Positions 34,640 to 46,519 of a DNA stretch of 64,000 nt are shown piece after piece. The notes below the pieces were generated by a model. The model was not told the DNA's origin and did no database searches. It worked only from the letters and a program-made list of their open reading frames with translations. Origin of the DNA: Hofstenia miamia (lineage: Eukaryota; Xenacoelomorpha; Acoela); contig SCFE01000003.1 of the NCBI GenBank assembly GCA_004352715.1, positions 2,392,685 through 2,456,684 on the forward strand, given 5' to 3'. The position numbers and the translations under genes were made by a program. Numbering within the stretch: the stretch's first letter is position 1; every line of letters starts with the position of its first letter.

Positions 34640-35890
34640 ATGTCGGTTGTAACAGTGGAACTACTTGAAAACGCAGTGAAGAAAGATGGCCAAATTCAAA
34701 ACGTTTCCACTACGGATTTGTGTGGAATTGGTGAGAACTTTGCCTCAAATCTCCATGATGTAAAGTTTGAAGTTATTGATAAAAATGGCGAAATCAAGAA
34801 CTATTGCTTTGTGGTAAAATATCCGAATACGAAAAGTTTTATGTATCAAGCAGTTGTTATGGTGAATGGGTATAAAAAGGAAACTGCTATCTATAGTAAG
34901 CTTATGCCAGATGCTCTGGATTGGCAACTAAAAACATTTGGAAATATTAAGCATGAGTTTCCAGTAGCAAAAGCATATTATTGTGGAGACGATGACGACA
35001 TAATCATTATGGAAAATCTAAAAGAAAAAGACTTCTGTGTGAAACCCCGTCAAATAGGAAGAAACTATGAAGAATGTAAAGCACTAGTGCAAGCACTTGC
35101 AAAGTTTCATGGAATTATACTGGCATATAGCCAAGAAAATTTTGAAACTAACGAGGCCTTTCTTGAAAAATATCCTTTTGTTAAAGGACCACCAGAAGAA
35201 GTTTTAAAAGCCATGTATGAACCTCCAGACATGATGGAGAGAAAGAAAAATTTGCTTACACCAATAGTCACCAACCTTAAAGGCGACTGTGAGAGCATAA
35301 ATAATGCCGTTGACAAATACTTACAATACGCAATGTCTTCTAATGAAATTAAAAATGCTAAATTATTTATGATGATGAATGACGAATTTAATGTAGTCTG
35401 TCATGGAGACCTTTGGAATAATAATATTATGTATTCTTCAGATGTACTTGGCAATGATATGCAGTGTAAGTTGATCGATTTGCAAATAATTAAATTCTGT
35501 TCCCCAGCATCAGATCTTACTCAATTCATTTGGTGCTCAGCTTCAATCGATGTCTTAAGGAATCACAGAGAAGATCTAATAAAAATTTATTATGAATCTT
35601 TACAAGAAGTCATGACAGATTTAAAGAGTGAGTTAAAATTTTCTTTCCAACAACTATGGTCGCATTTTGAAGGCCTCTATGACATTGGATTGAATACAGC
35701 GATCATGGCAGGAGTGATGATGTTTGCACCAAAAGAGCAGGCAACTTCCGCAAACAGAGAAGATGCTGACAATGATCCAATGTTAGAATTATTAAACGTG
35801 GTCAAAACTCTAATGGAAAACGCTGATAAATCAGTGATTTCGAGATTAACCTCATTGATAGAGGTAGGGCAACAATTAAAACTATATTGA
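34640..35890 (+). CDS. EcKinase-like (CHK/DUF227) small-molecule kinase, copy B
   Basis: Intronless 416-residue ORF from ATG 34640 (MSVVTVELLENAV), exactly as long as copy A. All kinase landmarks match copy A: K60 in CFVVKYP, the MENL hinge, D257 in HGDLWNNNIMY and D280 in IDLQ. An alternative ATG six codons upstream (MFNLKE) is not shared with copy A, so the inner start is preferred. Over 34704-35788 the DNA differs from copy A at only 9 of 1085 bases, yet the first 64 coding bases differ at 13 and the last 102 at 15. One cluster of five differences (SSNEIKNAK against SSIVTKNTK) sits inside the otherwise near-identical core. This pattern argues for a recent conversion tract on an older duplication. 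Confidence 0.9.
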   Translation: MSVVTVELLENAVKKDGQIQNVSTTDLCGIGENFASNLHDVKFEVIDKNGEIKNYCFVVKYPNTKSFMYQAVVMVNGYKKETAIYSKLMPDALDWQLKTFGNIKHEFPVAKAYYCGDDDDIIIMENLKEKDFCVKPRQIGRNYEECKALVQALAKFHGIILAYSQENFETNEAFLEKYPFVKGPPEEVLKAMYEPPDMMERKKNLLTPIVTNLKGDCESINNAVDKYLQYAMSSNEIKNAKLFMMMNDEFNVVCHGDLWNNNIMYSSDVLGNDMQCKLIDLQIIKFCSPASDLTQFIWCSASIDVLRNHREDLIKIYYESLQEVMTDLKSELKFSFQQLWSHFEGLYDIGLNTAIMAGVMMFAPKEQATSANREDADNDPMLELLNVVKTLMENADKSVISRLTSLIEVGQQLKLY

Positions 35891-35907
35891 AAAATTTAGA
35901 TCTACTG

Positions 35908-35913
35908 AATAAA
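35908..35913 (+). terminator. Polyadenylation signal AATAAA of EcKinase-like copy B
   Basis: AATAAA begins 18 bases after the stop, in the same relative position as in copy A. Confidence 0.55.
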
Positions 35914-37599
35914 CAAAAATATTAGAATGAATTTAAAAATATTGTTCTCGATTAGCTTAAACGTTTAGTAGTTAAACCTCAGGAATTTAAAAGCCAACAT
36001 TCTGCTCTAAAAACCATGTTCAAAACAAAATTTAACAGTGACAATTCAAATTTTACAAGTAAAGATTTAGGTGTATCTAAAAATAAAAATATTTTTAGAC
36101 AATCTAAAGTTTCATTTCGATTAAGAGTGGGGAAACTTCCGTCTACTCTCCTTCATTCAGGTAGCTACCTTAAGATAAAAAACAGTGATCAAGCAGTTAT
36201 CTAATGATTATTACAATAAACTTACAATAAACAAGTCCTTAGAACTCAAGAGCATATTAATTGAGATGCAAAATATTTTATACTTGAATAGGTCCTTAAC
36301 AGCGAACAATAGCACGCAAATACACCTGGACCATATTGATATTCAATTCGAATGCAACTATTTGTTTATCAATATTAACAAATGATTTATATGAGCTCGA
36401 AATGGCAAGGATGTTAATACTAATAGTGCCAAAATTTAAAAAACATTAAAACGTTTATATGTATTGCAACCAACTGGTAAAATGATTGCTGCAGCAGTCA
36501 TTGTTGGGATAGACCAGTGGTTCTCGATCTTTGCTTACCCATGGGCTTCTTTTCTTCTAAATTTTTTGTGTGGCTTATCAAAAGACAGATGGTTGAGTTT
36601 AAAATATTTGAAAATAACAGCTAATACACTAATTAACGATTGATCGGAACTTATTAATGAAAGTAAACCGATAAATTGAGACGATTATTCGAAATAAAAT
36701 GAACAAGACAATTGATTCATAGTAACGTGTTTTCTCGGCTTCGTTTCTTAAAAACTAGCAATATGGTATACATGCAAGACAATTGCAATGTGAAAATATT
36801 AATAGAACATTTTGTTACTTTCAACAACTTCAGTGCATCAAGAATTATAGAGAAAAATAGAGAATTTTCCAAAGATTACTGTTAAAATTTTTTATCTGAA
36901 TCAAGCATATTGAATAATTGAAAAACTAAAAATCTGTTTTATCCTCAATTTCTAAACAGTTCAAGCCAATCTGTTATATTAGCGAGAAGTAAGCATTCGA
37001 ATAATTATATAGAAAGGAAATTAGAATTAATAAAACTAGAAGTAATAAATTGTTTAGAAATTAAACGGGCAGAATAACGCGAAAGAATGTCAAATACTTG
37101 CATAGACATACATTGTAATCCAATTAAAGATCAGACTAAAATATATTCAAGTTAAGCAAATACTTCTTGCAGAATATGGAAAAGTACACTAGAGCATAAT
37201 TATTCAATTAATAGGACACACCTAACCCCTTAAAAGATTGAATAAAACAGCACGACATTTGATACCAAAAAGTGGTAGCAAAATCGACCTACTGAAGTGT
37301 TGCCCAGGGTATTCACTCGGTCTGAATTCAAATGAACAAAGAAGGTGTGCGATTTGAAACCTACTAGCCACAGTGATTTTGTAAGAAAAATAATACAAGT
37401 TTGGTATCAACAAATAATGCAAAACATTGGTCAATCGCAGATAAAATAAGTGGTGTTTTTGATATAAAGGATGGTGCAACAAAACATTAACTGACAAAAT
37501 TTTATGTAAAAACAGGCCTCATTTTCGATGATGTTAATTTTGCATTGCTAATTTTAATTGATTAATCAAGTACCAGAATGCTTAGTTTCATCAATCGTT
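35914..37599. other. No recognisable gene; possible hAT-type end at 36515
   Basis: CAGTGGTTCTCGATCTTTGC at 36515 resembles a widespread hAT short-element terminus, but no matching right end or target duplication was found. The rest is AT-rich without recognised content. Confidence 0.4.
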
Positions 37600-37720
37600 T
37601 ACAAATATACTTGTGATAGCTTTAACAAACTATACATTGGTGACACCAGGTGTCATTTTGGCATTCATATTAAAGAAAACATTAACGGTCATGTTGATAG
37701 AAATATTCAATCGCCATCAT
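37600..37720 (+). pseudogene. Possible GIY-YIG domain remnant of a Penelope-like element
   Basis: One frame reads CDSFNKLYIGDTRCHFGIHI, which fits the start of a GIY-YIG endonuclease domain. Only about 40 residues remain and the context is decayed. Confidence 0.35.
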
Positions 37721-37849
37721 GAATGACAGAAAGAAAATTTTTAAATAGCAATGAAATGAAAACCACCCACACTAAGATTTGCGAGGCTCTATATATATAT
37801 ATATATAAATTAATAATTATCATATTGCTACCAAAAGGATTGAATATCA

Positions 37850-40800
37850 ACTGTAGATGATTTATTCTCATTATCGGAGCAGGAAATTAATTCATCGCCA
37901 AGCTCAAAATGCGGCAAAGACTGTAATTTCTTCACAAAATTTTGTATATATGCATCATCAAAATAATTTGCAAGAAAAAATAAATGTAATATATGAAAAA
38001 CTTGAAGTATACAATTCGGATTTGACGAAATTATATAAAGGAATTTTTGAATCTTAGGAAAGTTACAAAACTACAAATATGAATTCTACACCAGTACAGA
38101 AAAGAAACGTTAATTTTAATTTACTTCTTCTAACAGGAACGCCAGAGCCATCTTATAACACCACGATTAATTGCATTAATTCTGATTTTGAAAATGTAAG
38201 AAAAATTATTAATAATATTACTGATTGAAAATTTGAAAATGTTTATAGACGTGGTAAATATAATAACACTCATTCTAAACCAAGACCGATAGTGATTAAT
38301 TTTAAGAACTCCTGGGATCATCGGAAAGCACTGGCATATTGCAGTAAATTAAAAGATTCCGCGTATTTTGTGAAAAACGATCTATCATTTAAAGATATAA
38401 AAATTTAAAAAAAGCTTCTACAGGTATTAGCTTTCGTTGTTAGGTATACGTAAGAATACATTAAATGTTCGCAATTTAACAATATTTTTTAATTGTCAAA
38501 TTACGCTGGTCTGCATAAAAATTGTGGACTTAGCGAAATGCAACATTTTTGATAATTTTAGGTGCGCAAAGTTCGAATCTGATCTCAGATTTTGTCCATC
38601 AGGTCAGGATTTTGAGAAATTTAGAAATTAAGATTTTGCATTTAAGCCACACTTAGTGAAATAATTAGAAGTGATTGGCCAGGAAAATCAGCATTGATAT
38701 CATTCATTTCATCAATATCATTAAATCATTCTTTGTAATTAGCAGTTCATGCTACACATTTATATAATAAATTTGGGAGCCGTGGGTATAATTTTACACT
38801 ATTTTGGTATCTGAAGCAGTTATTAGCAGTAAATCAGACAAGCTCACACTGTGTCATGTGCACAACACGCAGCCCTGGTTGAAGGTGTTTGTGAGCCTGC
38901 TATTGCAAAGGGGCTCATCAATGCTATATATATGAAGACCCTTACTGGCTGATATGTGGTGATCTTGGTATGCAAGGAGGATACACAAAACATCCATGTT
39001 TTTTGTGTTAGTGGGATAGCCGGGCTGACAATGAGCAATATGAATGCAGAGTTTGGACTCTGAGAGAAGAATTAGCATCTGGCATGTACAATATAGGAGC
39101 CATGCTCGTTGTGAATCCCATCAAAGTTCTTTTACCACCTCTCCACATCAAGCTGGACATCATGAAGGACTTTGTAAAAACTTTGCTTCCAAAAGGTCGT
39201 GCGTAAAAATATCTTGTTGAACATTTTCCACAACTAAGTGATGCAAAAATCAAGGCAGGTGTATTTTTGGACCCCAAATTCCTGATCTTATGAAAGACCC
39301 TGAGTTTGACAAAGTTTTACTGCATCACGAGAAAAGTGTGTGGTCGGCATTCAAACTTCTAGTCACTAACTTTTTGAGAAATCACCGCTCGTCGGATTAT
39401 GAGCAAATTGTGAGTGATCTTCTTGATAGTATGAAGAAGCTCAGTTGTCAAATGAGTATCAAAATGCCTTTTTTGCATTCGCATTTGGACTAATTTCCTT
39501 TTTCTCATAAGTAGTTATAAAAGTAGCAAGAATAGGATTTTTTGCAAAATTGAGAGATTTTTCTTGAAATTGCAAAAAATCCTGACCTGATGAAGTATTT
39601 TTGACTTGATATGTGGAATCAGCATACTTGAATTATATAAATACACCTCATTTCATTAAGACAACAGAAAAAATGCAGACCACTGTTATTGATATGGCAC
39701 AAACTACACAATTCACGTGTAATAAAATAAAACAATTTTGACTACACAGCAATGCTCAAGAAATTAAAGTATTACTTTGCAATGTTGAAAGCTTGCGGAA
39801 TATATCCAAAACAATTGATATTGATTATTTGCTGAATTTTCAAGAGCCCATGTCTTTTGTATTATTGAAACTTGGGTAGATTTCAACATAACTAACATAG
39901 AATTATTTCCTTTTTCAAATTTTTATGTTGCTGGTCGTACTGATATAACTTCACGCACCCATGTAGGAATATTAATTGTTATAAATAGAAAAGTTGATGT
40001 ACCACTAATCTAATAATTGCCAAATGACGAAAGATATGATTTCATTTGTGGAATTATAAACGCAGATTTGTGCACAATATTGCTATGTTTATGTTTTCTT
40101 CCAAGAGGAAGCTTGTATGTTGTTTGTCCAGATGACTTCAAGACGGCATTATAATAATGGTTATACAAACAATGAACTTTATGTAGTGGGCGATCTTAAA
40201 TTGCCAGATGTGGATTGGGACAATATTTCTTCTAGAAATATGTATGAAAATAAATTTTTAGATGTATTGATTAAAGTGAATCTTAATCAAATAGTAAATA
40301 TTCTCACTTTTGTATCAGGAAATATATTGGATTTGGTTTTTACAACTATTGATTGCATTCACACCATAAAATTTCAAAACATCATTTTCCCCTTTTCAAT
40401 ATCAACTGCTTTTACAATGAACTCGAAGAATCCCTTAAAAAAAATCTCATTTATTCTTTGCGAATGCCAATTATAATTTGATTATTGAAGAAATCCAAAA
40501 GTTAGATGTTCATTTATTGAATTTTTTTTGCAAACTTTCAAGAATTAGTGTCTATTGACAAAATTGTGTACATAAATTATTTTCAAGACCGACCGTCCAC
40601 AAAACAAAGGTTTTAATCATTTAAGATAATTAAACAATTCCAATTTACCAAATAAGTAACAGCCAAATACACTGAAAAAGCTGAATTGTTCAATATATAT
40701 ATTACCGCGTTTATTCTAAGTTTAACGAAGACCAATTTATATGTTATAATGACAATGAATATTATATTGATGGCTTTCAAATAACTGCTTCAGGGATCAT

Positions 40801-42200
40801 AAAGATTGCTAAAAATCAATCAAATTCATCTGCTTTTTCATGTGATAATATTCCGACTATTTTTATTAAAAATACATCATCGGCGATTTCAAATCATTTA
40901 TGAATTCTTTTCAATGACATACTATCCAGGGTAGAATATCCAAAGTTCTGGAAATCTGTCTTAGTTGATCCAATATTTAATAACGATAAGCATGATGATG
41001 TTAGAAATTACAAACCTATTAGTATTTTCCTTACATTTGAAAGGCTATTGTTTAATTTTATTTATTTATTGATTAAAAGAAAATTGTCTAAATGTCAACA
41101 TGGATTTCAAAGTGGATCTTCTACGATTACGAATTTATAATTTTATTTGGTGCTTCATGCTGTGGCATTTATTTTGATATTAGCAAAGCATTCGACACAG
41201 TTCCACACCATTTTTTTTTGCTGGAAAAGCTATCTAAACTTGGATTCGATAATAAATTTTGCACAATTGTTCCAATCATATTTAACAAATCGTTACCAAC
41301 TCACAAATATTTGTTAAAGTATTTCGCAACCATTAAATATAACTAGTGGAGTACCTCAAGGAAGTGTTCTTGGGCCACTTTCATTTGCCTATTCAATAAT
41401 GGCTTTCTGCTGATGATAGGAAACTTATAGTAAAATCTCCTACTGAATTCTTTATTAAAAATACAATTGATAATAGTGTCAGAAAAACAAAATGAAATTT
41501 AATACATCTAAATCAAAGGTGTTGCATATAATATTCAATTAGTTGAATCAGTCAATGATTTGGGAGTAAATATCTCATCAGATTTAAAATGGAACCAACA
41601 TTTCAACAAATGTACCATTTCATCTAAGAAAAAATGTCCTATAAATAACATCTAAGTTTATAAAAACTAAATTAATCAAGAGTTGTATATTATCTGTTAT
41701 AACTTATGAATCCCACGGTTGGTGGACAAATAGATTTCAATTTGAAAAATTTGAACCATTTCAAAGAAAGTGCTTACACAGGTTCTTCAATTCAAATGAT
41801 GATATATCCAATGTGAATCTGTTAAATCCTAATATACTTCCAATTGATCTTCAATTTCAAATGTACGATTTGATATTTTTAAATATTAAATGGATTATAC
41901 AAAATAGATCATACTGATTTTGTTAGCTAAAAAACACTTCAAGAGAAAAACGGAATATTTTTAAACATCCTAAATGCAACTATTGGGATCGTATTACTTA
42001 ATTGATTAATTAGATATAAGTTAATTCCAAAATCAACATTTATGATCGTCCTGGCATTGTAAATAACAAATTCGTATATTTTTTGAAGAATATGTTATTA
42101 ATCAATTTAAACTGAGCAATACTTGTTCATGATTTCTATCTTGCAATTGCAGCAATTGCAGACAAACTAGATCATTTCATAAATTGTTATAATTTAACAT
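37850..42200 (+). pseudogene. Decayed APE-type non-LTR retrotransposon (LINE), with an insertion at 38812-39500
   Basis: ORF1 relics lie at 37857-38420: a helical, Gln/Asn-rich stretch, then KPRPIVINFKNSWDHRKALA and KLKDSAYFVKNDLSF, typical of LINE ORF1 RNA-binding modules. ORF2 begins near 39770. AP-endonuclease pieces are FCIIETWVDFN, ELYVVGDLKLPDVDWDN and NILDLVFTTID. Reverse-transcriptase pieces are WKSVLVDPIF, YKPISIF, FDISKAFDTVPHHF (motif A) and SGVPQGSVLGPL, followed out of frame by SADDRKL, the relic of the YADD motif. A C-terminal piece DLGVNISSDLKWNQHF follows at 41555. Numerous stops and frameshifts make it inactive. A CR1/jockey-like affiliation is plausible but not settled. Ends are approximate. 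Confidence 0.65.
38812..39500 (+). pseudogene. Broken copy of a repeated invertebrate protein family of unknown function
   Basis: One frame reads YEDPYWLICGDLGMQGGYTK then HPCFLC with a TAG directly after, WDSRADNEQYECRVW, VNPIKVLLPPLHIKLDIMKD and DAKIKAGVFLDPKF. After a frameshift it continues DPEFDKVLLHHEKSVWSAFK, NFLRNHRSSDYEQI and KMPFLHSHLD. Two stops and one shift break it. From memory, this family occurs in many copies in arthropod and cnidarian genomes, which suggests transposon origin; its enzymatic role is unknown to me. It interrupts the LINE between ORF1 and ORF2, and its first 110 bases match 12697-12805. Confidence 0.6.
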
Positions 42201-45200
42201 TTGTAAAGTGCTTTTTTTCCAAAATTTTTTATTGTTAAATTAAGTTTGGAGTGCTTTATTATCGAATTGAAGTCATTTAGCAGAAGATATATACAATATA
42301 TATAAATATAAATATTGATATATTTGTAAAAAAATTCAGTTCGGTCCAATTGCAAAATATTGTCAGTTCATTTCAAAAATACGTAGTTTCAAATTTCGAT
42401 TTATGGAAAGTTCGGTTAAATAAACGTTGATATAAGCAAAAGAATTGCAAGTCTTAATATGGGCTTAGATATGCACGAGCTTGGTTCTGGATATAAGAAA
42501 AAACATGCCTAAATAAATTTTAAATATGACTAACTATAACAGTGAATGGCATCTATTTTATAAACAATGTGTTGATAAATTGCATCATCTACTTTCTAAA
42601 ATTCAGTGTATGTTTAAAATTTCAGTGTGTAGATTGTATTCTATTATGCATACGTTTCTAAAATACCCAACTTTGGTCCTACAAATCGAAAAATTAAAAG
42701 ATTTTTGGGAAGGATCATACAATGGGCTGAAGGCATTTTTTAATTCCCTACAAAAAGTCGGAAAAGTATCAAAAGTTTCCATAAATGAATACATATAATT
42801 CAATAGAGATAATGTGTACATGAAGAGCAATAAAACTATATGTGGCATATTGTTAAATATTATCTTATCGACTTGCCACAAAAATAAAACTTCTTCTGAA
42901 TGTATTTTCAAATCCACAAATTATTTGGTTAGTGAACAATACGCGAAGTATAAATATGCGCTCATAAAACTTGACATGCATTGTATTTATTAAATTAATG
43001 TATTTGCTTCATTCACATTGTTTGAATCGAGTTATAAAACAAGTCTCCTGACCAAATTTCATTCCTAATGGTCTAAAATCAAGAGACATGGTACTATAAA
43101 CATAAAAGTGTACACACTGGGAATTATATGTTGCAAGAAATGTTTCTTAATTTTAAAAACTATCTAAAAAATACTCACAATAGTCAAATCTGAAACCTTC
43201 TCTAAATGTTTCTCGGCTGTGACCTGTCTAAAATAATTATCAAAAGGGGTTTAAAAATATAAAGCTAATACTCTTCCGGATATTTTCTTTTTTGTGATTT
43301 CCTAAAGAGTTCACCACGTAAATTTTCAGACGGTTTCCGTTGGGGTAAACTACGAAATTGCATTTCAAAAAAACTTTATGGACTCACTTCAAAATCTTTG
43401 AACAACTATGCCTCCATCATGGCTAAAATGACATAAAGCATGAATCTAGATGAATAACACTAGAGTAAATACATTCCTAAATTATGAAAAATACAATTTA
43501 CTCTCGTCTCTAGTCAATCCCTAATCATATTTCAAGATTGCATTTTGACAGGTAGAATTAAATACCCACTAAACATTGGAATAAATCATGTTTGTCAACT
43601 CGGATGAATTTTAAAAATCTATTGACGTTTAAGGCATGGAATTTTGAAACAAAATATTTTGTAGTTTGAATACAATCAATTTGGATATAAATCTCTAGTC
43701 TACATGGACTAACCAATTTATATGAGGTTGAAATTGCTTGCAAAATCTAAGACAGAATCATTGAAATAAACCTTTAGGGAAAGCACCATTTTATGAGATA
43801 CGATCGTAATGCCGATGGGTATCAAACGTTAAATATAATTGGTTGCACTAATGCATGAAAAAGTACAGGTCAGTGGAATTGAATGCGTACAATATTTTTA
43901 ACGCTGATGAAAACTGCATTGTCATACCCAAAATTTATCATTTAGTTTGCAGTCCCATAATATAGAAGTTAAATGTAAAAATAAAAATTGTTGAAATAAA
44001 AATAAACTAAGCTTTAAAATATAAAATAATATATAAGGTTAAAACTGAAAAACTGCAAAATATGTACGAATCAAAGATATATCGACCTAACAATATCCAA
44101 GAAATGCTGAGAACTTCCGATAAAATCAAAAAATATTCTTCGTTATATATGAAAAACAGCAAATATTTTGCTTAGAGAAAAAATGGTGACTTCACCAAAC
44201 TCCAGCATTTTTAAAACGAGAATAAATAATTTGTTTGCTACATATATTGCCTGTGCTACTAACAAATATTTGAATGAGATTGCGCATTACTAGAGCATAA
44301 ACTAGCTGAAGTTAAGCGTCTTTTGTGGACGAATACCTTGCGCAGCAGTGACAATATATGCAACAATTATTTCTCTAGTATATTTGAGAAATATTTGTGG
44401 TAGGCCTGAATCTTTTTACAGGCAAAAGTACGTTGAAATTGAATGCCATAGTAGATATTCACCAAAAAAGCTAATGCCTTTCTATAATGAATATTGGAGT
44501 AATGCTATCTTTGCATGATGTACTAGGATTGAATTATAGAATGACCTCAACTTAATATTGAAAGTTGAATTTTGTTCTATTAACTCTTTAAAATTGTATG
44601 TTTTAAATTAAGCTAAAAATGATTAGCACTATATTTATTTCATAAATATTTGATGGAAAAGAAATGTTTACATTATTATTATCTTTTCATTAAAAGACAT
44701 TCAAGCTTAAAAATAAATTTGGGGCTGTTATGTTATTCATTGAATGGATTTTGAATCCAGGTAGAGCTATTCATTATAATTAGCATTAACTAAAGTAGCA
44801 AACAGCTGAATATTGTCTTAAGAAATATTCGTCGATTTGCAAATTGAAAATTGATATTGTGACTGAAGCTTGATGTTCACATTCAGCTCGAAATTCAAGT
44901 ACAAGAAAAATTATAACCTGGGGTAGGGAGCATGTCGAGAACGGACTTCTATACTAGGGGTATGGACCGGGCAGACGGGCTCTGAAAATATCATGATAAT
45001 TGGTTATTGGATATTATTGGATTTTAATTTTTTAAAATATTTGTTTAAACTATATTAATGATTTTTAAAGGTTTTCAATCTACCTATTACATAGACCTAC
45101 ATCTAACGATGCACTGCAGGGCTGTAAATAGGTCAAAACATGTTTACCCAAACAAACCCAAAATTCAACAAAGGAATTTGGTACTCAAATAAACTCAAAT

Positions 45201-45247
45201 TCCCTTGAGATTTTAATTTGGCTTATCCCAAATTTTTGTAACCCAAA
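42201..45247. other. No recognisable gene
   Basis: A 3-kb AT-rich stretch. The longest frame (42526-42798, 90 codons) shows no recognisable feature. CAGGGCTGTAAATAGG near 45117 resembles a hAT end; no partner was seen. Confidence 0.45.
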
Positions 45248-45249
45248 TA

Positions 45250-46517
45250 CTTGAGCTGCCTGAAAAGTAATGAGACTATCACTGCTACGTACACATAAAG
45301 AGCGCTGGCGCATTCGCTCTGTTGACAGTAATTCTCTGACTATTGCTGCAACTGTTAATTGAGTAAATAAGGCTGTCATTATCTTCATTTTGTTTTCTGC
45401 AGCGTTGCACATATATGGAACTGTCAAACGAGCACTACCGTGCCTATGTTTACTTGGAATTACAACGAGGGCGTTCAGCTACTGAAGTCTACAAACAGCT
45501 AATGGAGACGCAGAGAGAGGATCTTCCTTCGCGTGCAACTGTATTCCGCTGGTAGAAGGATTTCACAGAGGGGAAATCTCTCTGCGAACCTCAAAAATTT
45601 GGCCGACCGTCAACATCAATTTCTGCCGACAACACTCGCATCATCCAGGAGCTACTGAAGGAATCGTCGAGGCAGTCCCTCCGAACATTAGCAGGCTCAG
45701 TCAACTGTGGCAAGGATTCTGCAAGAAAAACCCTGGTGGAGGATCTTGAACTTCGCAAAGTCTGCTCTGTGTGGGTGCCACGCATTCTGTCGCAGGGAGT
45801 AGAGTGTGCGCATGGCATCATCACCGCATTAATGAGAATTCGATGGAAGACTGCATGCGCTACTGGGCCACAGAAGATGAGACGTGGGTTCTCTTTCACC
45901 CCTTGGAATGAAGCAAGAGAACAGACCATGACTTTCGCCTGATGCTCCAAAACCACAGGTGGTCCGTCCCGTGCTGATAAACAAGATGACGACGCTTCTT
46001 GTGGCATTCACGGGCGATGGAAAGTTCAATGTTAATGCCATTCATGAAGGCGAGACAGTGACTAGTGAACACTGTTGAGTTTGTCCGTGAAACAAGGATC
46101 AAATGGCGAAACGTATGGTCATCTCCGGCAAGTCTCTCTCAGTTGTGGTGGTTTCATGACAATGCCCGTCCCCACACGGCAGTGAATACTCGCGATTTTT
46201 TTCTGCAACGTCAGATGGCTCTAATCTATCAATCACCTTACAGCCCTGACATGAACTTGGCAGACATGTGGCTCTTCAAACACCTGAAGAAGGATTTTCG
46301 TAAACATCATTTCGACTCTGCTGAAGAGGTGAAAGAAGAAACGCTGCGACGCACTCCACGTGAATGCTTCCAGAATGAGCTACAGAGACTATGTGACTAT
46401 TGTAAACGTATTATTCAGGAGAGGGGAGAGTATATTGTTTAAATATACTGTTTTCATTGGGTACATCATTGTTGTTCTTCTTTTAAGGCAGTCTCATTAC
46501 TTCTCAGACAGCCCAAG
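45250..46517 (+). mobile_element. mariner (DD34D) transposon with both terminal repeats, 1268 bp
   Basis: The left end CTTGAGCTGCCTGAAAAGTA pairs with the reverse complement of the right end, CTTGGGCTGTCTGAGAAGTA, and both continue ATGAGACT: 28 bp with three mismatches. TA dinucleotides flank the element (45248-45249 and 46518-46519), the expected mariner target duplication. Length and organisation are those of a classic mariner. Confidence 0.9.
45415..46441 (+). pseudogene. mariner transposase, inactivated
   Basis: Reading begins at ATG 45415 (MELSNEHYRAYVYLELQRG) with a helix-turn-helix region. An in-frame TAG follows RATVFRW. After a frameshift near 45810 the first catalytic Asp appears in WATEDETWVLFHPL, further stops and shifts follow at 45900-46060, and the frame reopens to the stop at 46439-46441. 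There WWFHDNARPHTA gives the second Asp and SPDMNLADMWLF the third, with exactly 34 residues between them (DD34D). The catalytic residues survive, but the coding frame is broken in at least three places. Confidence 0.85.
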
Positions 46518-46519
46518 TA

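Noticed and set aside
18167-35890. Gene cluster or operon-like system built from the two kinases and the transposons between them
   Set aside because: The intervening elements are independent insertions, mostly broken, and nothing suggests coordinated function.
42526-42798. 90-codon open frame on +
   Set aside because: AT-rich composition, no domain, no flanking gene signals; a chance frame of this length is expected here.
45117-45135. CAGGGCTGTAAATAGG as a hAT end into which the mariner inserted
   Set aside because: No matching right end or 8-bp duplication was found on the far side of the mariner.
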